NCBI GenBank assembly: GCA_026874595.1
Contig: CM049313.1
Coordinates: forward strand, 64,298,159 to 64,362,158
Origin: Sipunculus nudus
Taxonomy: Eukaryota > Annelida > Sipuncula > Golfingiida > Sipunculidae
DNA: 64,000 nucleotides
Direction of reading: 5' to 3'
The position numbers and the translations under genes are program-made. A model generated the notes under the pieces. That model was not told the DNA's origin. It did no database searches and saw only the letters and a list, made by a program, of their open reading frames with translations. Below, one piece after another: positions 13,230-25,224 of this stretch; the stretch's first letter is position 1; each line of letters opens with the position of its first letter.

Positions 13230-13680
13230 AGCAGTATTATTAGGAGTTAGTTCACTCAGCAGGCAGTAACATAAAGTAGATACAAAACATGCTTTCATGA
13301 GCACATCGCTGGCAGAACCATGTGATCGTTAGGGCATTAATATCTTGTGTATAGTGTTAGTTTTACTGATTATTAATGACACTTGTGACATACAGTGCTT
13401 AAGAAATCACTTTGGTCGCTGGGCACATAAAGCATCACAAGCCAAGTGGAGCTGTTCCGCTCCACAGATTTTGATAGAACCAATATTTTTTAAAGCAGAT
13501 TCTTTTGCTTAAAGCTGTCATTTTCATCAGGCTTTCATTTACGCTTTGGCGATGTCTTTCAAATTTGATTTAGCCCAGAGTGACACATTCTCTATTGCAC
13601 AGGCGCCTATCTCCTGTTGCTGTGCATACATTGACCACATTCAAGTTTTGTTTGATCATCTCAGATGAGAAGGTAAAAAA
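13230..13680. promoter_or_regulatory. Candidate conserved non-coding block with a hairpin
   Basis: This block is less AT-rich than its neighbours, lacks repeats and long frames, and contains TAATGA/ATTAAT words of the homeodomain type. A perfect 7-bp stem with a 6-nt loop, GTGGAGC-TGTTCC-GCTCCAC, lies at about 13447-13466. Composition and texture suggest constraint. Nothing in a single sequence can prove it. Confidence 0.25.
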
Positions 13681-14339
13681 AAACTTTATCTGGTCTGGTT
13701 ATCTATCTTAAGTAGAAAAATAACCGTTTTTGTAGAGCTACATAACATTATAGTCAGCACGTAATGCTAAAACATGAATCAGATAACAGAGGAAAGTTAA
13801 ACATTTTTGCTTTTTTTTCTTGACCTTTAAGACTGATATACATCTACAGATTAAATATGTCATTTGCAGGTAGTCAATCATGTTAGTATACTCAAGGTGA
13901 AAATCAAGTTCAGTAGACACTGATGCATGTATGCAGTACCTGGAGCATGGCTAAACCATGGGAATCTAAGAATAAACACAGTACAGCTGAACTTATATCT
14001 TCTCACTTCCCACAAGTATTTCAAGTTTTTATCGCTCATTATTTTGCTTCTGCTCGCCTCATTATCTGAATACCTGATACGTGTCAACTGGCAAATGGTT
14101 TTTAAAGCCCAAGGAAACAGGTGGCTTATACTGAATGAACTGTCTCAAATGAACTGATGTTTAACACAGGTCTCTCTGTAAATGACTCCCAATTAAGATT
14201 CAGGCCAGATTTGACAATTTTTTAGTTTATGAAGAATTTGTAGAGCTGATGGCAGGAGGATGGGAAAAAATATTTTTATAGTTTGTACAGACAAATATTG
14301 CCTTTTTTATATATTCAATGCAATGCCACTGCAAGTCAG

Positions 14340-14508
14340 AAATATTATAGCATTTGATGGGACCGCGCTAGATTGGCTGCTTTATCAAGGTAGTTGCCTT
14401 AGCAAGGTCTGATATAAAGGGCAAAACTGAACAACTGACTGTGAAAAAGTGGTTGTTATTTTGAGGTGGTCACTAACCTGAGGTGGTCCTTAGGCAGGGT
14501 TTCACTGT
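14340..14508 (-). mobile_element. One end of a pogo/Tigger-like DNA transposon relic
   Basis: Read on the minus strand from 14508, the sequence begins CAGTGAAACCCTGCCTAAGG, followed by ACCACC...GTGACCACC...ACAACCAC. That is the layout of Tigger-type termini (a CAGT-G-AACC start and repeated GACCACC words), as in the clear element at 50414-51626. A TA follows the terminus at 14509-14510. The opposite end was not found, so this is a fragment or a strongly decayed copy. Confidence 0.4.
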
Positions 14509-17387
14509 ATTTTGTTACAAAGCTGGCTGACTAATGTTTATTTTACTTACACTTTGTGCCAATGTTGAAAAGCTCAATAGAGATCTCAGAAAACCTAAGA
14601 TATTTTTACACAAGCATATTTTTCTCTGATTTACAAGGATTATTACTTTTAGTCTGAATATATTTATTAAACCATCATTTTCATTTTGACTGCTCAATCA
14701 CAATCATATATTTTAAACATAAATTTAAACGAACATCCGGGAAAATATCTGCCTGAAGTACTTCTTATCAATTTAAGTAATTTTCTGACAAATAAGGAAT
14801 ATATAGGTGTCATTAAAAAATTTATATGTGAATGTGTGTACTCTTAAACTTTGAAATAAGCTAATGTTCTTTTCAGCAGGGAGAAAGATTTACTGGAAAT
14901 ATTACAACGTTTGAGTCAATCACTACATATTCATATTTATATAAATTCATATTCTTATTTACTTAGTATAATATTTACCTCTGACTGATCTGAACTGGTG
15001 TACATGTTTTATTTTGGAGAATGTTTGCCAACCACACTCTGGGTACATCAGTAATATATACACATACACAAAACGACTGAAGTCAAGAGTTAAAAAAAAA
15101 TGTTGTGCATGCATGGTACCACTTGAAGAAAGACAATAATTATACCCAATCAAGGCAGAGTGAAAACAGAAACCTGAATGTGTGACTTGATCTGTGGTGG
15201 TGTCAGATGTCCAAACAAATGGGTGGGAACTCCCGACATGGGAGGAGCCAGGCTATGACAGATACAAATAGAGGTAAATATAAAGACCATGTGTTGTGAA
15301 AACCACAAAATTTAGGCCAAAAATTAAAAAAAAAGGTGCTCTCTGGAAAAGTGTTACATATAAGCATATCACCCAATACATGAAACTGCTACATAACACT
15401 AGCTAGACAAGGTACTATATTTATAATATTCTAATAATAAATATTTAATTTCTTTCAGTGAAAATGATAGTGCTATAATACTAGTTGTTAAAGTAGCATA
15501 TCAATTAACATACATAATATCAGGGATATTCACAAAACTCTTGTGGATAAAGTAACAAATATCAACCATTTTTTTACAAATGATAGTGATATAAAATGAG
15601 CTGGAAACATTAACATATCAACCAATTTCTCTTTGCAAAAGGGGCATACAAGACTTGTTGAATACAGGAACATCTACACATACATTAAGCTGTGTTTCCC
15701 TGTGCAGGTATATGCATGAAAAATCCCTATATGATTTTTAACTGGAGTGTATCCATGTGTCCATCCAATTTATGCTACAGGAGTGATTTTCACACAGGGT
15801 TTGCGTTAACTCAGGAATTTGGGGTAAAATGACATCTATTCACCATCTTTGTTTTTGGAAGCTAGCACTGCGGAGTTCCACTGTACAATTATATACCGGT
15901 AAGTCTGCCAGTTAATGCATATATATGTGCACATGAAAACACACACCTACTTTTATCACACATACAGTTAGATATACATACATGATATGCACACATGAAA
16001 ACATAGTCACATGAAACTAGCTGGATAGAGTAATATATTAATAATATGATACTTCAATAAATACTGATTTCTGTCAACTAGTTTTATTGTTTAGTTCCTA
16101 ACCTTAATGCAATGATCACAAGCCAATGTTTCATTTAAGGGTGCATCCAAGGCAGAGAATCCTTCATTTAAAATCAACCCAAAATTAAAATCTTTAAAAT
16201 TAATATTAGACCCATAAAGTATATACCAGTTTAAATCTAGTGGAAAGTTCTTTCAGATAGTCTATATATTTATGAAATTCACATTCATCTTTATGTGATA
16301 TGTCAATATTTGTTTTAATTTTATTTTTTTTTTAAAGTACATCATTTAAGCACCCGGCCAATATACAAAAGTTGACTAATACACAACAATATCTCAAAAA
16401 TATTTTTTTTTCTGCCATGTTGAATTTTTAATTATTTCATGCTAAACCTGGCAATATTTTGGTACATTTATGTTAAACTACCTCTCAGGATATATCTCCC
16501 AACATATTTTTATTTGACGTGTGAAAAATGACATATTACCAGTACACAACATTGCATACATATTACAAGTTTTAATTCTGAATTTGTGTATGGTTGCTCA
16601 TATGGGGATTTAACAAGATGATGCAATCAATCTAAAATTGTGCAACAAGTAAAATATTGGATTCTTGATAAAAAAAAAAAAAAATCTGGATCAGACCCTG
16701 TAAAATCACCAATGAGGCCTGGTACTCTATACATAATTTTGCAGCTGCTCTCTGCCTTAGAATTTACGAATATTTATAAGTATTTTAAAGTCACCAGAGA
16801 AAAAGATATTTTTCATTTGGTGTATACATCTTGGGTCTGTGGTACAAACATTATATGTCCTAAAGAATGATTTTAGTGGTATACTGTCCTAAATAAGCTG
16901 TCTTTTAAAATCTCATATACTAGTGTCAGGGTATCAGGGTACACTCAATTTACTCTGAAACATAATTTGTGCCATTAATAACATTTTGAGACAGGTACAC
17001 CATTTAAATAACCAAATCATTTGTATTGACTAATTTCCCACAAAATAAATCTAGTTTATAGCTTTCAAAATGGTCAATTAGCTTTTAGGAGATGATATCA
17101 TGCGTGAACTATTGATATCAGACTTCAGACAGAATTTGTATTGAGGTACATTTAACCTCAGTTAGCAGCCCTATGAAAAGTCCATTAGTGTCTATGGTTC
17201 ACCTACCTTTAAGGAATGTACCCTGCATGATGTACTGATGGATCTATTCTTATGAAGGTGAGTACAACCAATATATATAAATCTGTTGCAAAAAAACAAA
17301 ACATCATAAGTGTCAAATGAAACATCCTAAATCTTTGATATTTTCATGGAAGAGGTCAATGAGCCACCAGCCCCCTCCCTCCCTTTT

Positions 17388-17409
17388 TCTCTCTCTCTCT
17401 CTCTCTCTA
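17388..17409. repeat. (CT)n microsatellite
   Basis: About 11 CT dinucleotides after a C/T-rich lead-in (CCCCCTCCCTCCC). Confidence 0.95.
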
Positions 17410-17963
17410 GCTCATACAAAAACTGAAAAATAATTCCAGTAAACATAGCAATTCTACACCGCCTCCCCCACATGAACACACACACAAGTGTTCCTCTTGT
17501 TAATGACACAAACCTATTGCTTGAGTTCTTTTAAAGCCCCCTTTTTTTAAGTTTTTCTTCAACACCTTTACTTATTTATTAATTTTTCAGACACAAGTCA
17601 ATTGATTATGTGTATCCCTTAAGAAGCCAAAACAATACAACATGTCATTTTTTTAAGAAGATGTACCAATGATTAATGGTAACCATCTCTTTCCCTGGCT
17701 AAGTACAGCTGTACTGGTACACCTAATTTGCTGGAAAAGGTGTGTTGGGCACCACAGGACTTCCAGTAAACCACATGTAGGTTTTTATGTGTACACACAC
17801 ACATGCAACATACACAATAATTAAAACTGAAAATGAAAGACAGGAGAACTGCACAGAGTTTCAAAGTTAAGTATGCATTAAATCTTTTAAATTAAAAATA
17901 TTTCATATACTACTGATTAATTTTTTTTGTTACTAAATTGATTTAATCAAGAGTCAGATCCCT

Positions 17964-17996
17964 CCCCCCCCCCCCCCCACACACACACACAGTCAC
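17964..17996. repeat. Poly-C tract followed by (AC)n
   Basis: Fifteen C residues at 17964-17978 run directly into about eight AC dinucleotides, with more CACACA to about 18015. Confidence 0.95.
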
Positions 17997-18034
17997 ACAC
18001 TTAATCTAAACACACATACTGCACTGCCGCAAGA

Positions 18035-18320
18035 AACTTTGAAGATGACAAATGGTGGTTTCATTGTAGTGCTGGAATACTGGGACTACAGCAGCCCTGG
18101 GGTTGAACTGTCAGCCTATCAGGAGTAGTGTCTGCCAGTGGATGACTGGCAGAAGGGGGAGTGTTGTGTTTCTGCGGCTGACCTCTGTGATAACCTTAGC
18201 ACATCTGACACCCTTTAAAGCCTTTTACACTTCAGCATTTGACTGCTGTACATCAATCATGCAGCAGCCTCACTGGCTCCCTCTGGTGGAGATCCAGTGA
18301 TCAAGTTTCTCATCTCCAGT
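18035..18320. other. GC-richer non-repetitive block, function unknown
   Basis: Noticeably richer in G and C than its flanks. The 65-codon plus frame at 18103-18300 matches no family I know and has no supporting splice context. A short direct repeat (ATCCAGTGATCA...TTTC, then CTCCAGTGATCAC...TTTC) lies at 18291-18331. It could be a regulatory block or an untranslated exon. Confidence 0.25.
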
Positions 18321-18364
18321 GATCACGTTTCCCAACCACCTATATTTTATTATTGTTTAAAATG

Positions 18365-19640
18365 GCCTGTGTTATATGATAACTCTCTATCAGTTAAAAC
18401 TGATGCTCAGGTTGCATAATTACCCTTTATTGGTTACAATTACTTGGGTTGTATGATAACCTTCTATTGGTAAAACGGAATGTTTATAGGTTGTATGATA
18501 AACACCAATTGGATAAAATGATTGCTTAGATTTAATGAAAACCTCTGTTGGTTAAAAGGCTGCTTGAGTGTACGATTATCCTCTCTATTGGTTACAATGA
18601 ATGCTTAGGTTGAATGATAACCACCTATTGGTTAAAATGAATCCTTGGATAAAATGAAAGCATGTATCTTAACCCTCTTTTGGTTAAAATGAATGCCTAT
18701 AGGTTGTATGATAAACCTCTTTTGGAAAAAAATGAATGCTTAGGCTGTATGATATCCCTCTTTTGGTTAAAATGAATTATTAGACTGTATGATAACCCTC
18801 TTTTGGTTAAAATATATGCTTAGGTTGTATGATATCCCTCTTTTGGTTAAAATGAATGCTTAGGTTGTATGATATCCCTCTTTTGGTTAAAATATATGCT
18901 TAGGTTGTATGATATCCCTCTTTAGGTTAAAATGAATACTTAGATTGTATGATATCCCTCTTTTGTTTAAATTTATGCTTAGGTTGTATGATATCCCTCT
19001 TTTGGTTAAAATAAATGTTTAGGTTGTATGATATCCCTCTTTTGGTTAAAATATATGCTTAGGTTGTATGATATCCCTCTTTTGGTTAAAATAAATGTTT
19101 AGGTTGTATGATATCCCTCTTTTGGTTAAAATAAAGGCTTAAGTTGTATGATATCCCTCTTTTGGTTAAAATGAATGCTTAGGTTGTATGATAACCCTCT
19201 TTTGGTTAAAATGAATGTTTAGACTGTATGATAGCCCTCTTTTGGTTAAAATGAATGCTTAGGTTGTATGATAACCCTCTTTTGGTTAAAATGAATACTT
19301 AGGTTGTATGATATCCCTCTTTAGGTTAAAATAAATGCTTAGGTTATATGATATCCCTCTTTTGGTTAAAATATATGCTTAGGTTGTATGATAACCCTCT
19401 TTTGGTTAAAATGAATGTTTAGACTGTATGATAGCCCTCTTTTGGTTAAAATGAATGCTTAGGTTGTATGATAACCCTCTTTTGGTTAAAATGAATGCTT
19501 AGGTTGTATGATAACCCTCTTTTGGTTAAAATTAATGCTTAGGTTGTATGATAACCCTCTTTTGGTTAAATGACTGCTTGGGTTGCATGATATCCCTCTT
19601 TTGGTTGAATGACTGCTTAGGTTGTATGATAACCCTCTTC
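18365..19640. repeat. 40-bp tandem repeat, about 31 copies, with a local 200-bp order
   Basis: Consensus unit: TAGGTTGTATGATAACCCTC followed by TTTTGGTTAAAATGAATGCT. Two main variants have GATATCCCTC or GATAACCCTC. The variant AGACTGTATGATAGCCC occurs at 19221 and again at 19421, five units apart. Units are near-identical in the centre and steadily more diverged at the left edge (18365-18700). Confidence 0.95.
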
Positions 19641-21050
19641 AATGATTGCTTCATTCGTTTAGATTGGGACACAGAACAGGCCAGCAATAAGAAGTGCAAG
19701 CTATAGATCCAAGGATACTCAGCTCAGGAAAGAAATTATAACCATTATGGCATAAAACTGGACTGTTTTATGGCATTTGATGGAGTGGCCACAGCCTCAG
19801 GGTACACCCTGGGTACTAAGTATGTGGTAAATGCCTGAGGGTAAACTCAAGAGTGCAGGGCATAATGGCAGGAGCATATCCCAGTAAGGGGGGGGGGGGG
19901 GGGAGTAGGTGTACTGAAGAAACAATTTTGCAGTGTTTATCACCCACAATTTGTTCACATTTTCCCAAGATTTGTTGCCTTATTCTTTACATATAAGCAA
20001 GATTTAACACCTATATGCCTGAGGCAAATAAAATACTGTGTGGGTGAGTGCCCTTGTGTCGTGTTTGCACTCTCCCCTGAATTTTTTTATCAGGCCATGA
20101 ACTTGGCATGAATTTAACAATCCATAAAAACACAGAGAAAATCATAATAATTTTGACAAGAGCATCATATAAGGTTTCACTGGGCAGTGTTAAGAGAGTC
20201 CCTTTTCTTTAGTGAAATCCAGAGGATGAAAAACTAAAAACTCAGGAAACCTGTCTCACTTTAAACCTGTCTGACTAAATGGAGAAGGTATGGTTTAACC
20301 AGGCCTTTACTTTGTATGAATCAGTTAAAATAAGTCCATTTTGAGAAATTCTTGTGTGTTTTTTTTTGTGAGGACAGTGATTATTTTAATAAACTGAATT
20401 CTGGGCAAAGGCTATTTTTTTTAACTAAAGTCAATTAGTCTATAATAACATATATATAAGTCCCTATGTTAAACAAAAAAGCCCTCACTTCCCTGAATGG
20501 TCAGTGCCTGTGGGGAAGGAGTGCAGATCAACTCCAGGGAAGTAATACAGATCATTGTGCTGTGCTAATATACAAGGAGTCTGCATCACCTCTGACAGTG
20601 CTGATCTAAACCTATGCTACAGTAATCATTTAACATATCCTTACTGCCAGGCAGGGTACTAGTATACACACACCTTAACTGAAGCCACATATAGCTCAGC
20701 ATTGGGGCCAGGCTGGTCAAATCACATCAAGTGTCAGAAGTAAAAAGCCAGTGACTGGTATGGTGTTGTGAGTTAACTTGAACAGGCAGGTAAATTCTTC
20801 AACTGGAACTACTTGTCACTGCAATGCATTACATCTCTTCAGAGCCTTGACTGAGGGTGCACTCCTATATATATATTTCATTTATAGGCACTCGTAAATA
20901 CTGTGGTGGCCTTTATGTTCCTGAGGGTTTCAAAATTATTTAGAAAATAAAATTTGTGAATAAGAGGCCCCCTCACTGAAGGCAATCCAAGACCGATATT
21001 ACAATTAAATAATAATTGAACATATAAATGTTACTGTTAACATAGTAGAA
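19641..21050. other. Intergenic DNA, no gene recognised
   Basis: It contains a 16-G run at 19888-19903. The piece at 20480-20850 is somewhat GC-richer and non-repetitive. No exon with usable splice signals was found. Confidence 0.45.
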
Positions 21051-21244
21051 GCGGATCCAAGGGGGGAGGGGGGGTCCAGGGGGTCCGGACCCCCCCCTTT
21101 TTCACCCGAAGCAACCTTTTTTAAAGAGTTTTAGACGAAATTTTGCGACATGAACCCCCCTTTTTCGGACCTGATGACCTTTTTTTTAGGAATTTCATTA
21201 GTCCTCCTGGGTTTGATCCCCCCTTTTCCTAAATCCTGGATCCG
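21051..21244. mobile_element. Small MITE-like element with GCGGATCCA ends
   Basis: It starts GCGGATCCAAGGGGGGAG and ends AAATCCTGGATCCGC, so the ends are inverted copies of GCGGATCCA. Inside are G- and C-rich phrases including GGTCCGGACC. Related, more decayed copies are at 42538-42690 (sharing CATTAGTCCTCCTGGGTTTG) and at 53936-54395. There is no reading frame, so it would have been mobilised by proteins encoded elsewhere. Confidence 0.6.
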
Positions 21245-23299
21245 CCCCTGCTAAGATAGTTATCATAAATAAACATCATAAAATTATTTGCCAACAATAA
21301 ACAGGTTTCTTCTTATTCAATAATGACATTGGTCCCTGTCCAATTTTTTTTTCGATTTTGTGAACATATTACTTTGTATAATTTATTTATAAAATGATGG
21401 ATATACTGTGTGTAGGTTATATTGTATGCTGAGATCATGAAAAATTGAACCCTTGTGAAACAGCGAAAAGGTTAAAATCGCGAAATTTTAACCTTGTGAA
21501 TATGAAGCCAACCACAGTATTTGTAGTATAGTTACACCAATGGGAGCTATTTTAATTTTGTTAATTATCAATGCATGGGGTTATCAGTCTAACAGTTGTC
21601 GCACACTGTATATGTTAGTGGTCAGTGGCTGGACACGGACTCACAAAGAGATGAGTTATAAGATTCCAGGCAGCCGATAGCTATGTTTCCCCGACATGGA
21701 AATAAAGCTATTTACATCAAACTGCATCATCAGCATGACATGATCCCTGAAGAAAGAGAGGGCTACTATATAGCAAGTGCCCTACTACATTATGTCTTAG
21801 GTATGTATATCAAGAATCACACACATTTTTATATTAACAAAAAAGTATTTACTATAGCAGCGTATATACAGAAATGCTTACTTACATGTCATGGGCTTCT
21901 CATTTGCAGGTATACTTTTCAGTATTTTGCAAAGGTTGCGGATTTTGTGATTTCATCATAAAATTATCTATAAACAGAGTATATACATAGTTATATGAAC
22001 TATTTAATATTTGCAAAATATCTTTGCATTTTTACAAGGACCCAATGAAACACTGAACAAGTGAAAATTTATGTTTTCATTTTAGGCAATTAATATAAAA
22101 GATATGATATTATCTATTTTATAAAACAACTTTTTGCCTTTTCCATATTCAACACTACACTATGATGCATGCTTAATGTACATCAGATATGATATAATTG
22201 ATTATTCACCTGTGTAAATGGGTTGTTTTATTCACAAAAGGTTCAATTTAGTGATAATTAAATTCCCTTCGCAAATATTGCAAATCTGATACCCTGTTAA
22301 AATAAGCAAAAACAGTATTTAACTTCTATTAGAACAAACTGTAACAGAAATATGCCATACAGAGAATACCAAAACTAAAATTTATGTTAGTAGTTGTTCA
22401 TTTATTGTATAATTAATTCATCCCCTTGTTTAAGGGTGGTTTTGATTAATAATTTTGAGATATCCTCTTTCATATGAAAAGCTTATGGATAAACAGAGTT
22501 TATCACTATGACTCCCCCTTTTAAACCATTTATCACCGGACCAAATGATATTCATTTGACATATATTATTAACAGTTGATCTGTCTAAGAGTTGTGCAAT
22601 TAAGTTTTATATGACAGTTGAAATTGAAACCTTCCTGAACAGTCTTCAACCTTATCAATCACAAATAAAACATATTAAGGTGGGAAGACAATATCATTTC
22701 AATCACACCTGACATGTTACCTGGGATTAGATATAAGTCCAGACTTTTTAAATGTTAACTACCATATAAAAAGTTTACAGACAGACATAGAGAGCTGATC
22801 ACTGTCTTCCCTACCAGAAGCAAAGCTGTTGGAAAGGGTGGGTGGGGGGGGGGGGGGGGAATCCTGAACAAATTTCGCAAGAATATTTTAAAACTTCACA
22901 AAGTCAGATTCACATATAAAAACTTTCTCATGGTCAGTAATAACCTATTAGAACATTCTCCTGTAGAGACTGACTAATCAAATTTGGTGATATAGTAAAG
23001 TACAACTTGATACATCAGGCATCATCTGAAGGTAATACTAACAGCAACAAGGGAAGCAGCTGGACTCTTTTATAAGGACAACAAAAACACACAGCAGTTT
23101 CTAATGGTGGGCAGGACCCCTGTGTCCTTACTATAGTATACACCCGGCATTCCCACAGTTGACAAACATGGTCCTTTTGAAAAGACTGGGCTTAATCCAT
23201 GGTTCTGCTTTATTCCACAGAGCCTCAATTCTCTATTTAACACTTGAATTCTCCATGCATAGCTCAGCAAGCAGTGTCTATGAGCGCTGGATTCTCTTT

Positions 23300-23590
23300 C
23301 CACTCAGTTGAGTCGTAAAAATGATCTCTTTCATGCCGCAATCACAAGGTTTGGCACACCGGGAGAATCGTCGGAGGTTTCTGAAGCAGCAGGTATGCTG
23401 ACCTGTCTGTGTAATCACCACAGACGTACAATGAAGTCAGCTTTCCCTGTAATTTGTATTCACGGCTCAGGGTCGCTTCATTACGCTCACACATTCTGCC
23501 GTGAGGAACAGGGAGATGAAAACATGTTATTATCGTCCTTGCTTTTATGTAATGGTACCTGGACTAGTTTCAGGCCTCACCTGCCCTGAC
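23300..23590. other. CG-richer block with a 93-codon plus frame, identity unknown
   Basis: A frame of 93 codons runs from 23308 to 23589, and the block has more CpG than its surroundings. A donor-like site GCAGCAG|GTATGC occurs at about 23394. The translation (MSRKNDLFHAAITRFGTPGE and onwards) resembles nothing I know and is not repetitive. It could be an untranslated exon, a regulatory element or chance. Confidence 0.2.
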
Positions 23591-23823
23591 CACTGTATAT
23601 TAAAGTTTAAAGGTTGCTGACAGGATCCTGTATTTGTATTAGAGACATACACGAATCCCAACCCATTCTGATGTTGTCTGTATATGATTCCATAAAAATA
23701 ACTGAAATCAAAACTTATATACATTTACAGTTATATCTAATAAACGGAAATAGTTTGTTGTACACTGCATGAAAACTTAAGGATACTGATAGAGGTGCTA
23801 CTGCAACAAACACATGACTATCA

Positions 23824-24140
23824 GAGGGTATCTAACAGAACAGAACAGAACAAAGTTTATTCAGGAAAACGAGGCCTCAGGTCCAAGTTCCTATATGCAC
23901 ATGGTACATATGTATTGTCAACCAAAACATTCAATATCAAGCAACAAACTACATTACAAATACAAACTAAGCAATAAAATAAACTCTAAATAGTAATCAA
24001 AATATTATAAATATCAAAAGGAAAGACAAATGTGAAAAAAATAAATAATTTAATTGATAAATAATCAAATTAATAAAACATAAATGAAAAATGAATGAAA
24101 AAATAAAGTAAATCTCAATAATATGCAAATGAAACATATA
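23824..24140. mobile_element. Possible 3' end of a non-LTR retroelement
   Basis: It starts with AACAGAACAGAACAAAGTTT, then ATTCAGG, and then turns into a long A-rich stretch. From memory, AACAGAACAGAAC phrases before an A-rich tail are common at retroelement 3' ends in invertebrates and fish. No reverse transcriptase frame is present, so this is a weak call. Confidence 0.25.
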
Positions 24141-24685
24141 CTAATACAGCTAGAATTTCATACAATACACTCACATCCATAGTGGGTACCTATCAAATAT
24201 ATTTATAATTATATAATCAAAAATCTTTCAAGCTCTGAGGTATTTTCACGTAGGTCTATCTGTTTGTTTGTTTATTTTCTGTAAGCAGGATTATGTCAAG
24301 ACTGCAATTTCACTCAAAACTTATTTGAACAGATGGGATTTGGGCTTATAAAGGGAGACCCCATTTTACTTTAAGGGAGATCTGGATAAAGCTGCAGCTT
24401 TGGTAGATTTGCATTGCCTTAATTGGTAGAGGTTCGCCCGCTACAGAATGTCAGTCTAGTTGAACATGTATTTAACAAGGTGGATAGGTGGTAAAAGTGC
24501 ATTTTTCTTTAAAGGTTCATATTCCTTGCAATAATACCAATATGTGTATCATCTCACATTCTTAGCTCATTTTGGCTGTATTTATACAAAGTTTGTCAGC
24601 AAAACCATCCTGGCACATGTGGTTAATATCTCCAGTGTACCTGTTTTATATGTTGTTATTGTTCAGTGTGCGAGTTAACAGTCCC

Positions 24686-24748
24686 AGGGGCGTAGCCAGG
24701 ATTTACGAAAGGGGGCTGCAGGAATACCTGCTGGGCAAAAAGTTCAAT

Positions 24749-24779
<31 letters not shown>

Positions 24780-25218
24780 TATAGATTCTGCAAAGAATCA
24801 ACTCAGAATTTCAATATTCTTATAAAGTTAATACACAAAACAAGAGAAAAAATTGCCAGAGCATTGAGAAAATTTGATAGAAAATTTGAGAATGGGTGAA
24901 AAAGATTCAATTATTACAATTAACTCATTAATTATTTATTTGAAATCCATGATTTCTTATCTCCAGTCTCTTAGTAATCTCATGACAGATTACAAAATAA
25001 TGTCCTCTGGACAGATCTCTGAGTAAACATTATTGCAAATGATAGTGTGCAGTAATGAAAATTGACTGGTATTTCCATGTTTTATTTTAATTACTGTTGT
25101 GCTATATTTTTTCCAGAATCTAGTTATTTAAACTTTATTAAATTTAAACAATATTATATGCAAAGTTGGATGGGAAGAGGGGGCGTGGCCCCTGCAGCAC
25201 CCTCCTGGATACGCCTCT
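24686..25218. mobile_element. Non-autonomous DNA element with 16-bp inverted ends
   Basis: The left end AGGGGCGTAGCCAGGA and the reverse complement of the right end, AGAGGCGTATCCAGGA, match at 14 of 16 positions. The direct repeat CAGTCC lies just outside both ends (about 24679-24684 and 25219-25224). The 533-bp interior is AT-rich with a (TA)n run at about 24752-24785 and no long frame. The family cannot be named from the ends alone. Confidence 0.55.
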
Positions 25219-25224
25219 CAGTCC

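Larger units (their letters stand above)
11509..17387. other. AT-rich intergenic DNA, no gene recognised
   Basis: Unique-looking AT-rich sequence with only short stop-bounded frames. It contains a possible conserved non-coding block at 13230-13680 and one end of a Tigger-like element near 14340-14508, both listed separately. CA/TG-rich dinucleotide stretches occur near 15920-16000. Confidence 0.5.
21245..24685. other. Intergenic DNA with minor repeats
   Basis: Contents include a short dispersed phrase at 21440-21515 (AACCTTGTGAATATGAAG then CCAACCACAGTA) that recurs near 51950-51980, a 16-G run at 22844-22859, and the CG-richer block at 23300-23590, listed separately. The rest is AT-rich with no gene seen. 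Confidence 0.45.
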
